6,698 bases of DNA from an uncultured Clostridia bacterium (GTDB lineage: Bacteria; Bacillota_A; Clostridia; Christensenellales; Aristaeellaceae), in contig CAMVDI010000100.1 of assembly GCA_947166205.1 (NCBI GenBank), positions 1 through 6,698 of the forward strand, in the 5' to 3' direction. Position 1 is the first letter of the stretch. The number at the start of each line of letters is the position of its first letter. The position numbers and the translations under genes are program-made. The notes below the pieces were generated by a model. The model ran no database searches, was not told the DNA's origin, and saw only the letters and a program-made list of their open reading frames with translations. Shown here in pieces: positions 1 to 5,833 of this stretch.

Positions 1-420
1 ATCAAGAAAGCTTTCCCCATGGGAAACCTTATGATAATCCGGAAGAAATCCGTCATCATTGTATTTCTCCATAATCGCTGTCGCAACGTTGAAGAAACTC
101 TCTGCCCTGAAGAAGTATCCGGCCAATGGTTTGATGACTCCCCGCGTCAGGCGGACCGCCTCGGCCAGGCCGGACAGATCGTTATATGTGCTGAAATTGT
201 AGTTTCTTGTTCCGCCTTCCGGGTTGAAGCCATAGGAAACGGCAATCGCCTCCAGCAGAGTTGATTTGCCGGAACCGTTCTCACCCACAAAAAACGTCAC
301 ATTCTTCCGGAACTGAAAAAAGTCGAGGTTTTTCAGGGCTGGAATCTGCCGCAGATAGGAGTCCTTCTCCACTTCATTCCAATCAATGGACAGGGACCGG
401 ATAAACAGATCATTTTTCAT
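1..420 (-). CDS. AAA-family ATPase, N-terminal part (runs off the left edge)
   Basis: The first 140 residues of an ABC/SMC-like P-loop ATPase are present; the C-terminal half lies outside the window. A Walker A motif GENGSGKST sits at residues 46-54, followed by EAIAVSYGFNPEGG. The segment SHGESFL at about 133-139 matches the signature-like motif of the stand-alone predicted ATPases (AAA_21/AAA_23 type) that precedes the Walker B 'LDEPEAALSP' region in known members. These soluble proteins hydrolyse ATP, but their physiological role is generally unassigned. The start is uncertain. The ATG at 420 lies 14 nt from the GGGGG Shine-Dalgarno at 435-439, whereas an in-frame TTG at 424-426 lies 8 nt from it and would add two residues. 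The gene follows the FliB-like gene on the same strand after about 190 bp, and no terminator was seen between them. The family call is firm; the function is open. Confidence 0.9.
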   Translation of the reverse strand, partial: MKNDLFIRSLSIDWNEVEKDSYLRQIPALKNLDFFQFRKNVTFFVGENGSGKSTLLEAIAVSYGFNPEGGTRNYNFSTYNDLSGLAEAVRLTRGVIKPLAGYFFRAESFFNVATAIMEKYNDDGFLPDYHKVSHGESFLD

Positions 421-426
421 TGACAA

Positions 427-482
427 ATATCATTCCCCCGTCTCAGCGGCGGAAAAACCGGCGTTCAGAAATCCCTCCCGGA
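427..482 (-). pseudogene. Decayed duplicate of an internal esterase-gene fragment
   Basis: Read on the minus strand, this stretch encodes VREGFLNAGFSAAETGE-stop-YL. That parallels IREGFERLFAAAETGEWYY at residues 50-68 of the alpha/beta-hydrolase encoded at 2361-3335. The DNA at 431-450 is identical over 20 nt to 3139-3158. The flanks also align, with a net in-frame gain of one codon. The Trp codon TGG of the intact gene is TGA here. The frame upstream (to about 640) stays open but has no recognisable start and overlaps the end of the FliB-like gene. The simplest reading is a remnant of a paralogous hydrolase gene or of a local duplication. The Shine-Dalgarno of the next gene (AAA ATPase) lies inside it. 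The extent of the remnant beyond the aligned 56 bp is unknown. Confidence 0.6.
435..439 (-). promoter_or_regulatory. Shine-Dalgarno for the AAA ATPase, points to a possible TTG start
   Basis: The minus strand reads GACGGGGGAA. The G-run is 8 nt upstream of the in-frame TTG (424-426) and 14 nt upstream of the ATG (418-420). By spacing alone the TTG is the better start; by codon preference the ATG is. The G-run lies inside the segment shared with the esterase coding sequence. Confidence 0.45.
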
Positions 483-614
483 CATGAACCGCTTTCCCCG
501 TTTCTCCCCGTGAATAAATGCCATGTTCTCTTCTTCTTCCGGCGGTCCGCCTGATGATTCCTTCTTCATCCGCATAAAAGCCGGGAACGATGCGTACGGA
601 AGGTGCATCGCCAT

Positions 615-1352
615 TCAGGCTTCTGTTAAAAGCTCCTCCAGTTTCTCGTCATCATATTCCACTTCATTGGAAAAAACGCGGGCTCTTTCGATCAGGTCAG
701 AAACGGAACGCCCGTCCCAGCCCTCCGTAATCCGTTCAAAAGCCCGATCCACCAGACGCCTGCGCTCTTCCACCCGGCCGTCATACAGAGCGTCCGCAAG
801 ATGGCGATAGATCAGATACTCCCGGAGTCTCGCGGCCGGGCCGGTCTCCCGCACAGAAGCAAGAAGCTGATCCCGGTAGTTTCTCAAAGCTGTTTCCTCT
901 TCCGAAGGGATCTCCGGCCGCTCCTCTGTCTCTTCCGCCACGGGAACAAGGCGAAGCGGATGAGAGTCCGTCAGGATCAGCCTCGCCGCTTCCTCACAGG
1001 CCATTCCCAGGCCTGTTTCGATCCGATCGGACCAGTAGTTGCGAAAGCGCGGATGATCCGCGCAAATCTGGCACAGTGCGTCTTCTCCTGCCTGCAGAAT
1101 GATCTCGCACAGATTCTGATCCGTCAGGAAAGGGCACCTTTCCTGTGCTGAAAGAATAAAATGAGGCTCCGGGTCAAAAGCTATACAGCGTCTCAGCTTT
1201 TCTCCGAGTGAACCTTTCATGGTCCGATATCGTTTCAGCGTTTCAGGATCCACATCAATCTCCCAGCCCGCACAGCAGGAATGTCTGCATGCGCCGGCGA
1301 TGCAGCGGAAGCCGGAATAGTAATCCGGCGCAAACACATTCATCGCGCACAT
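615..1352 (-). CDS. FliB-like flagellin lysine-N-methylase family protein, short form
   Basis: A 245-residue Cys-rich protein. The N-terminal region FAPDYYSGFRCIAGAC (about 7-22), CCAGW (26-30), RCPFLTDQNLC (72-82), CQICADHPRF (94-103) and GMACEEAARLIL (116-127) match the conserved Cys pattern of the FliB family. FliB of Salmonella methylates flagellin lysines, and an Fe-S cluster has been reported to take part. Family members are usually longer (about 350-400 residues), so this one lacks much of the usual C-terminal region and may have another substrate; no flagellar gene is nearby. Ten Cys are visible in the first 120 residues, at 17, 22, 26, 27, 56, 73, 82, 94, 97 and 119, mostly in spaced groups. 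Start: the ATG at 1352 has GGAGGTGG at 1364-1371. The frame also opens at a GTG (1397) and at ATGs at 1373 and 1343, all less convincing or equally possible. It is the third gene of the minus-strand operon. Confidence 0.75.
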   Translation of the reverse strand: MCAMNVFAPDYYSGFRCIAGACRHSCCAGWEIDVDPETLKRYRTMKGSLGEKLRRCIAFDPEPHFILSAQERCPFLTDQNLCEIILQAGEDALCQICADHPRFRNYWSDRIETGLGMACEEAARLILTDSHPLRLVPVAEETEERPEIPSEEETALRNYRDQLLASVRETGPAARLREYLIYRHLADALYDGRVEERRRLVDRAFERITEGWDGRSVSDLIERARVFSNEVEYDDEKLEELLTEA

Positions 1353-1439
1353 CAGACGGGATTCCACCTCCATTTCACATACATGCTCCGGATTCACAAT
1401 CCGCGGCGCGAGTCCCGCTGAACCGGTCCGAACATGGCG

Positions 1440-2333
1440 CTAAAACAGATCCAGGGAACTGCTCAGGTAGATTTCTTCCCGCACCCGCAGCTGGTATTCC
1501 GGCCGGGTCAGATAATAGAGCAGAAATTCCAGAACCATGGCGCTCCCCAGGCTTCGTCCCTCAATCTTGAATTGGGAAAAGCCCCTGGGAAGGTATTCTT
1601 CCTGAATATCCCGGATTCCGATGAATCCAGGGTTTTCCATGGCGTCAGAAAAGCGGTATCCCCTTCCGGCATTGGGGGATAGGCAGACATGATCCCCGCA
1701 GTTCTCCCCCAGGTTCTTCCGGCACACGTTTTCATAGCACGCCTTGCGGTCCGGGCAGTCGAACCAGCAATCCTCATTGCAGAGGAATTCAACCTTCCTT
1801 CTCAGCTTCATCCCCAGGGAGTTCAGCTGATCCCATGCCTTGTTCAGCCGAAAATCCGGCACGACGCAGACGAATTCCGGGCGTTCCAGTTCCTCCTTCA
1901 GCTGCGCAAACTCCGTCAGCACCTTGGTTGTAGAGGAGACCAAAACCAGACGCGGGTATTTCTCCCGCAGATAGCCCAGCAGCAGGTCCGAGGAAAGAAT
2001 CACGCCGTTCTCCGCCGGCCCGTTCTTTTCAAAAAGACGGCACAGGCGGTTGCACAGGCGGTCGGAAAGATCCTCCTCCCGCAGCAGGGAGTTGCTGAAA
2101 GTCAGCCGCGCGGAAAGTCCGTATTCTCTCATCAATGCCGCTGCTTTTTCCGGATCGGCTTCCCCGAATCCCGCTCTTCCGCCATCCCATCGGCAGCCGG
2201 AGGGCGCGCCGTAAATGGATCCGATGCTGCACCAGTCATAGAACCATTCCCTGTGCCGGCGGAAAAGGGGCAGAAAGCCGCAGTACAATTCGTAAAACTC
2301 AAACAATCCGGGAAGATGATACACGGCTTTCAT
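1440..2333 (-). CDS. U32 peptidase-like, Cys-rich TIM-barrel protein (hypothetical)
   Basis: A 297-residue soluble protein with no signal peptide. Several segments recall the U32 family (YhbU/YhbV, RlhA, UbiU/UbiV-type proteins): the N-terminal YHLPGLFEFYELYCGF, the strand-like VLVSSTTKVL (129-139), VPDFRLNKAWDQL (158-170), the segment KVEFLCNEDCWFDCPDRKAC (180-199) and SQFKIEGRS (253-261), close to the 'KIEGR' motif of U32 proteins. Cys185, 189, 193, 199, 204, 212 and 217 form a dense cluster that could bind a [4Fe-4S] centre, as in UbiU/UbiV; that is an inference. The start ATG at 2333 is preceded by AAGGAG with good spacing, 26 nt after the esterase stop, so the two genes are almost certainly co-transcribed. 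The substrate is unknown. The assignment rests on recognised motifs rather than a full alignment, so the family is probable and the function unassigned. Confidence 0.6.
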   Translation of the reverse strand: MKAVYHLPGLFEFYELYCGFLPLFRRHREWFYDWCSIGSIYGAPSGCRWDGGRAGFGEADPEKAAALMREYGLSARLTFSNSLLREEDLSDRLCNRLCRLFEKNGPAENGVILSSDLLLGYLREKYPRLVLVSSTTKVLTEFAQLKEELERPEFVCVVPDFRLNKAWDQLNSLGMKLRRKVEFLCNEDCWFDCPDRKACYENVCRKNLGENCGDHVCLSPNAGRGYRFSDAMENPGFIGIRDIQEEYLPRGFSQFKIEGRSLGSAMVLEFLLYYLTRPEYQLRVREEIYLSSSLDLF

Positions 2334-2360
2334 CTGACTCCGCTCCTTTTCCTTCCTTGA

Positions 2361-3335
2361 TCAGGCCAACACGGATTCGGCAAAGCGTACGGCCCGTTCC
2401 GTCCACCCGGCCATGCACATCCCCGTACCGTCCGCAAAGCCGTGCCCCCCCTCCGGGCCGATCTCCAGGCGGCAGGGTATTCCCTTTTCCTCAAGTGCCG
2501 CGGCCAGCAGTTTCGAGTTTTCCGGATTGACCAGCTCATCGCCTGCCGCCAGGAAGATCGCGCAGGGCGGAAACAGTTCCGCATGTTCCGGAATCTCAAA
2601 CGCTGATCTCCGTGCCGTCTCCAGGTCACACCCGTAAAGCCACACGGCGTCTTCCGGATCCGCTTCGTAACGGATTCCGGGCCGAAGGGTCGTCACCGGA
2701 TAGATGGGAAAAGTCACCCGCGGTTTCGGCAGGCCGAAGGCAGGATATCCCTTCTCCGTATTCCACAGGCATACCAGATATCCCCCCGCGGAAAAGCCGC
2801 AGGTCATGTATTGATCCGGGTCGACATGGAATTTCCCGGCGTTTGTCCGGATGAATCCAAGCGCCCGGGCAAAATCACCCATATTCCTTTCCAGCTGCTT
2901 TGTGGGGCTGTCCACCTGATAGGTCAGGATAAACACATGGTATCCCAGCCGGTTGAACTGTGCCGCCACCGGCCAGCCTTCCGTCAGGTTCCAGACATTC
3001 ACAAAACCGCCCCCCGGCACAAGCAGGATATAGGGCCTTCCGTCCGCTTCCGGTTCCTCCGAGGGGAACCATACCAGGTTTACGCCTTTCCGCTCCGGGT
3101 CCTCCGCGCATTCCCCGGCGCTGTACAGCGGATAATACCATTCCCCCGTCTCAGCGGCTGCAAACAGGCGTTCAAATCCTTCCCGGATTTCTCCTCCGAA
3201 ATGCTCTTCCCGCAATTGGGATAATGTTTTGTTCCACATATCTTCTTTCGAAAGATCCCACTTTCTGATCGCGTCCGGCGCGATCAGGCTGATTTTCGGA
3301 TCCGAAAGCAACTCTCCCAGGGTTCTTTCCATCAT
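2361..3335 (-). CDS. Alpha/beta-hydrolase (esterase/lipase, BD-FAE/HSL-like)
   Basis: A 324-residue cytoplasmic serine hydrolase with no signal peptide. The oxyanion-hole motif LLVPGGGF is at about 104-111. The nucleophile elbow CGFSAGG is at 179-185 with Ser182. The acid is probably Asp266 in LAAGDELV, and the base His298 in GGHGF. Family members cleave short acyl or acetyl esters, often from plant polysaccharides or small molecules; the substrate here cannot be told. An N-terminal extension of about 85 residues (RTLGELLSDPKISLIAPDAI and WDLSKEDMWNKTL) precedes the core, as in related clostridial hydrolases. The start is the ATG at 3335 because GGAGG (3344-3348) lies 8 nt upstream; the frame is open further up to 3467 but that part covers the promoter. 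It is the first gene of a minus-strand operon with the U32-like and FliB-like genes. Confidence 0.85.
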   Translation of the reverse strand: MMERTLGELLSDPKISLIAPDAIRKWDLSKEDMWNKTLSQLREEHFGGEIREGFERLFAAAETGEWYYPLYSAGECAEDPERKGVNLVWFPSEEPEADGRPYILLVPGGGFVNVWNLTEGWPVAAQFNRLGYHVFILTYQVDSPTKQLERNMGDFARALGFIRTNAGKFHVDPDQYMTCGFSAGGYLVCLWNTEKGYPAFGLPKPRVTFPIYPVTTLRPGIRYEADPEDAVWLYGCDLETARRSAFEIPEHAELFPPCAIFLAAGDELVNPENSKLLAAALEEKGIPCRLEIGPEGGHGFADGTGMCMAGWTERAVRFAESVLA

Positions 3336-3370
3336 ATGCGAAGCCTCCCATCTTCGTCTGTCTGTTCTTT

Positions 3371-3401
3371 CCGTACGATGAATATATATCATTGCGTACG
3401 A
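3371..3401. promoter_or_regulatory. Putative operator: paired CGTACG palindromes around the -10 box
   Basis: CGTACG occurs at 3372-3377 and 3395-3400, 23 bp apart centre to centre. Together with the inner ATGA (3378-3381 region) and TCAT they form an imperfect inverted repeat around an AT-rich core: CGTACG-ATGA on the left, TCAT-TG-CGTACG on the right. One palindrome falls between -35 and -10 and the other just downstream of -10, the usual place for a repressor site. The regulator is not identifiable from the window. Confidence 0.45.
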
Positions 3402-3410
3402 TTTAGTCAA
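3381..3410 (-). promoter_or_regulatory. Promoter of the esterase operon
   Basis: On the minus strand a TTGACT -35 box (3405-3410) is followed after 18 bp by TATATT (3381-3386); an ATATAT or TATATA -10 with 17 or 16 bp spacing is equally possible in the AT-run. The predicted start of transcription leaves a leader of about 40 nt before the esterase ATG. Confidence 0.65.
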
Positions 3411-3688
3411 TTTTTTGTGCCAGGTTGACGGGGAGATGCCGAACCGCGCGTGTTTTTCCGCCGTCAATCACACAGGCCGCATTGTCATCCGGCAGATTCC
3501 GCTCTGCCTCTTCGGGCTTTGCCCTGTTGAACACGCCGTCCTCCGAGCCGCAGACGGTGAAGCAGCGTCGCGCGGGCCGTTTCCTGAAGTACAGAAACAA
3601 ACCAGTAGCCCGCAGCATCTGAATGGATCGCAGCCGCTGGCTGGCAAAAAGGAAAGTAGGATCTCCGTTTAATCATGCAGGATATTTC

Positions 3689-3728
3689 AATGTTAACAGA
3701 GATTAACATTTCCCTCCCGGAATGTTAG
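3689..3728. repeat. AATGTTAA/TTAACATT inverted repeat plus third half-site (putative operator)
   Basis: A perfect inverted repeat has 8-bp arms AATGTTAA (3689-3696) and TTAACATT (3703-3710) separated by CAGAGA. A further direct half-site, AATGTTAG, lies at 3721-3728, 10 bp after the second arm. The array ends 10 bp upstream of the -35 box of the XRE-AbrB promoter. It is a good candidate binding site for the XRE-AbrB protein itself or another dimeric regulator. There is no T-run after it, so a terminator role is unlikely. Confidence 0.55.
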
Positions 3729-3738
3729 CCTTCGTTGG

Positions 3739-3767
3739 TTGACGCCAGCGGTTCCGAGGGGTATCCT
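3739..3767 (+). promoter_or_regulatory. Promoter of the XRE-AbrB/ABC transporter operon
   Basis: TTGACG (3739-3744), a 17-bp spacer, then TATCCT (3762-3767). Transcription would begin near 3774, leaving a leader of only about 16 nt that is almost entirely the ribosome binding site AAAGGTGG (3776-3783). Confidence 0.6.
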
Positions 3768-3789
3768 CTTTCTGAAAGGTGGGAAATGT

Positions 3790-4206
3790 ATGATTGGAAA
3801 GAATCTTCAGACGCTGCGGAAACAGAAAAATCTGTCGCAGGAAGCGCTGGCTGAACTCATAGGCGTTACCCGCCAGACAATTGCGAAATGGGAATCGCAG
3901 GAAAGCACACCGGATCTGGAAATGTCCGGGAAACTGGCAGCCGCGCTGAATGTATCGCTGGACGATCTGGTCAACGCCCCGGAAGGCGAACTGAACGGAA
4001 ACCCGGGAATGCGCGGAAAGCACATGTTCGGCCTGGTCACCGTTGGCGACAAAGGCCAGATCGTCATTCCGGTCCGCGCCAGGCGTGTGTTTCATATCAA
4101 TCCCGGCGACCAGCTGATGGTGCTCGGGGACGAGAACAGCGGTCTGGCGCTGGTAAACGCCGCGTTTTTCCTGGAGATGATGGAGGGCATCAAAAATGAA
4201 TCCTGA
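3790..4206 (+). CDS. XRE-family HTH / AbrB-like swapped-hairpin fusion regulator
   Basis: A 138-residue DNA-binding protein. Residues 4-62 form an XRE (Cro/CI) helix-turn-helix: LRKQKNLSQEALAELIGVT followed by RQTIAKWESQESTPDLE. Residues 79-125 form an AbrB/MazE-type domain: FGLVTVGDKGQIVIPVRARR, then INPGDQLMVLGDE. The latter normally makes a dimeric swapped-hairpin barrel that binds DNA, so the protein has two potential DNA-binding modules. Such fusions are common in Clostridia next to ABC transporter genes, where they act as local regulators. The start is the ATG at 3790 because AAAGGTGG lies 6-7 nt upstream; a TTG at 3739 is in frame but sits within the -35 box. The reading frame overlaps the next gene by 11 nt, indicating translational coupling. 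It is likely an autoregulator through the inverted repeat at 3689-3728. Confidence 0.88.
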   Translation: MIGKNLQTLRKQKNLSQEALAELIGVTRQTIAKWESQESTPDLEMSGKLAAALNVSLDDLVNAPEGELNGNPGMRGKHMFGLVTVGDKGQIVIPVRARRVFHINPGDQLMVLGDENSGLALVNAAFFLEMMEGIKNES

Positions 4207-5050
4207 TATGAAAAGTCCCCTGACGGTTCAGGGCCTGTGCAAAGAATATCCGAATTTTCAGCTCCGGAACATATCCTTCAGCCTGCGGCCGGGAACCATT
4301 ACCGGCTTTATCGGCCGGAACGGAGCGGGCAAAACCACCACAATCAACTCCCTGCTTTCTTTTGTCTGCCCGGACGCCGGTGAAATTTCTTTTTTCGGAC
4401 TGAAATTCCCGGAGAATGACCGGGCAGTCAAGGAAAGGATCGGGTTCGTTTCTGCCGGAATGAGTTATTATCCCCGAAAGAAGCTCAAAGCAATCACAGC
4501 TGTGACAAAATCTTTTTATCCCGCATGGAATCATGACACCTACCGGAAGTATATGAGCGATTTCGGCCTGGACGAGGAGAAAACACCTTCCGAATTGTCC
4601 AACGGCATGAAGATCAAGTACGCGCTGGCGCTGGCCATGAGCCACGGCGCGGAGCTGCTGATCCTGGATGAGCCAACCAGCGGCCTGGACCCTGTGAGCC
4701 GGGAAGAGCTGGTGGAAGTATTCCTCCGGCTGAAGGACGAGGGGGTTTCCGTATTCTTTTCAACGCATATCACATCCGATCTGGAGAAATGCGCCGACCG
4801 GATCCTGTTTCTGCAAGATGGAAAGCTGATGGCGGACGATGATCTGGATGCCTTCCGGAACGCCTGGCGAATCGCGGAATGCGGAAAGGAACTGCCTGAG
4901 GACCTGAAAAAAGCCGCCCACGGGTGCTGCCGCGCGCGGGACGGGTTTACGGTTCTCGTCCGGACAGAGGACGCCGGATCTTTTCCGGTACGGGAAGCCA
5001 GCCTGGAAGAAATTCTGATTCATCTGGAAAAGGAGACGGAAAAAGCATGA
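4196..5050 (+). CDS. ABC transporter ATP-binding protein (YtrB/BcrA-like)
   Basis: A 284-residue cytoplasmic ATPase that would power the membrane partner encoded just downstream. Walker A GRNGAGKT is at 40-47, the signature LSNGM at 134-138 (the LSxGM variant typical of YtrB-like exporters), Walker B LLILDEP at 154-160, the D-loop SGLD at 162-165 and the switch His191 in FSTHI. The Q-loop region IGFVSAGMSYY (82-92) lacks the usual Gln; Ala87 occupies about that position. The C-terminal 60-70 residues form a small accessory region ending in EEILIHLEKE. The start ATG at 4196 has GGAGG 9 nt upstream, inside the end of the XRE-AbrB gene. The stop overlaps the permease start (ATGA). The substrate is unknown; relatives handle antimicrobial peptides, antibiotics or envelope stress. 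Confidence 0.92.
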   Translation: MNPDMKSPLTVQGLCKEYPNFQLRNISFSLRPGTITGFIGRNGAGKTTTINSLLSFVCPDAGEISFFGLKFPENDRAVKERIGFVSAGMSYYPRKKLKAITAVTKSFYPAWNHDTYRKYMSDFGLDEEKTPSELSNGMKIKYALALAMSHGAELLILDEPTSGLDPVSREELVEVFLRLKDEGVSVFFSTHITSDLEKCADRILFLQDGKLMADDDLDAFRNAWRIAECGKELPEDLKKAAHGCCRARDGFTVLVRTEDAGSFPVREASLEEILIHLEKETEKA

Positions 5051-5694
5051 AGCTGTTGATGAAAGAGTGGAAGCTGTGCATGCATCCGACTGGATATATC
5101 ATGCTGCTGGGCTCCGCGCTGATTCTGGTGCCCGGTTATCCTTACGGTGTAAGCTGTTTTTACATGGCGCTGGCCATCTATTTTATCTGCCTGACAGCAA
5201 GAGAAAACCATGACGCCTCCTACACGCTTATGCTGCCCGCGTCCCGCGCGGACGCGGTGAAGGCAAGGATTCTGCTGAGTATGGCGCTGGAGGTGACGGA
5301 ACTGCTGCTGATGGGCGTGTTTGTTCTGCTGAAGAACGCCATCGGAAACATGCCCAATCCGGCCGGACTGGACGCGGGCCTTGCTTTGATCGGCGAGGGA
5401 ATGATCCTCTTCGCGATTTTCAATCTGATCTTTTTCCCGCTCTACTACAGGGACATCAACAAGCCCGGGAAAGCGTTCATGGTTGGGTCCGCAGCTTTGT
5501 TTGCAATGATTGTGGCGGAAATTATCGCCACCTATACGGTTCCGTTTTTTCAGCTGCTGGATACGCCGGATCCGCAGAACATGAGCGACAAAGCCCTGTT
5601 TACGCTTGCCGGCCTGGCCCTTTTCCTCTCCGGAACAGCAAAGAGTATCCAACTGAGCACAAAACGGTTTGAAGAAGCGGATCTGTCTTTGTAG
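5047..5694 (+). CDS. ABC-2 type transporter permease (ABC2_membrane_5-like)
   Basis: A 215-residue integral membrane protein. The N-terminus MKLLMKEWKLCMHPTGYIML is characteristic of the ABC-2 family 5 permeases. Six hydrophobic segments are visible at about 16-30, 33-50, 74-95, 112-132, 144-165 and 183-198. A conserved cytoplasmic stretch ARENHDASYTLMLPASRADAV-like (51-71) lies after the second helix. It would pair with the preceding ATPase as the membrane half of an exporter, probably as a dimer. Its ATG overlaps the ATPase stop by 4 nt (ATGA), with a GGAG 11 nt upstream, so translation is coupled. It is the last gene of the operon; only a weak 4-bp hairpin (5700-5711) follows. Confidence 0.88.
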   Translation: MKLLMKEWKLCMHPTGYIMLLGSALILVPGYPYGVSCFYMALAIYFICLTARENHDASYTLMLPASRADAVKARILLSMALEVTELLLMGVFVLLKNAIGNMPNPAGLDAGLALIGEGMILFAIFNLIFFPLYYRDINKPGKAFMVGSAALFAMIVAEIIATYTVPFFQLLDTPDPQNMSDKALFTLAGLALFLSGTAKSIQLSTKRFEEADLSL

Positions 5695-5751
5695 ACGCAA
5701 GCCATCAGGCTCGTGTTGTTCTTCCGGATCATATCCTGCGCATGATTTTCC

Positions 5752-5780
5752 TTGAAGGTCCGGCCGCAATCTGGTATAAT
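5752..5780 (+). promoter_or_regulatory. Strong sigma-A-like promoter for the secreted protein gene
   Basis: TTGAAG (5752-5757), 17-bp spacer, perfect TATAAT (5775-5780). The leader is about 45 nt and contains a small hairpin GGAGC-GGCACT-GCTCC at about 5793-5808. The Shine-Dalgarno AGGGAGG is at 5821-5827, 6 nt before the ATG. Confidence 0.8.
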
Positions 5781-5833
5781 TTCCCTATCAGGGGAGCGGC
5801 ACTGCTCCGAAAACAAAAACAGGGAGGTCTACC

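Larger units (their letters stand above)
427..614 (-). other. Intergenic gap between FliB-like gene and AAA ATPase
   Basis: About 190 bp with no supported gene. A 49-codon minus-strand reading frame starts at the ATG at 612-614, just after the FliB-like stop, and ends at 465. It has no well-spaced Shine-Dalgarno and its product is unrecognised. No hairpin followed by a T-run was found, so read-through from the upstream operon into the ATPase gene is possible. The left end is the decayed esterase fragment described separately. Confidence 0.5.
3336..3789. other. Divergent intergenic region, no supported gene
   Basis: About 450 bp between the divergent esterase and XRE-AbrB genes. Besides the two promoters and two inverted repeats listed separately, the stretch at about 3421-3680 is GC-rich and contains overlapping reading frames of 65-85 codons on both strands. 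None has a Shine-Dalgarno or a recognisable product. It may hold decayed coding sequence. Confidence 0.55.

Noticed and set aside
465..614. 49-codon minus-strand reading frame directly after the FliB-like stop codon
   Set aside because: No Shine-Dalgarno at a normal distance, no recognisable product, and its end overlaps the decayed esterase fragment in another frame.
1689..2360. Long plus-strand frame opposite the U32-like gene
   Set aside because: It is an antisense shadow; its translation shows no domain, whereas the minus strand has family motifs and a ribosome binding site.
3336..3467. Upstream extension of the esterase frame by 44 residues
   Set aside because: It would cover the predicted promoter, and the ATG at 3335 has a GGAGG with ideal spacing and matches the usual N-terminus of the family.
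3403..3709. Overlapping 65-85 codon frames on both strands in the divergent intergenic region
   Set aside because: None has a convincing ribosome binding site or known product, and frames on both strands are open, as expected for GC-rich DNA; at most decayed coding sequence.
3689..3710. Inverted repeat as a transcription terminator
   Set aside because: AT-rich stem without a following T-run on either strand and located upstream of a promoter; an operator is more likely.
5700..5711. Possible terminator AGCC-ATCA-GGCT after the permease gene
   Set aside because: Only a 4-bp stem and no clean T-run; too weak to call.
5020..5769. Long minus-strand frame opposite the permease gene
   Set aside because: Antisense shadow with His/Gln/Arg-rich non-protein-like composition; the plus strand has a coupled permease with six membrane segments.
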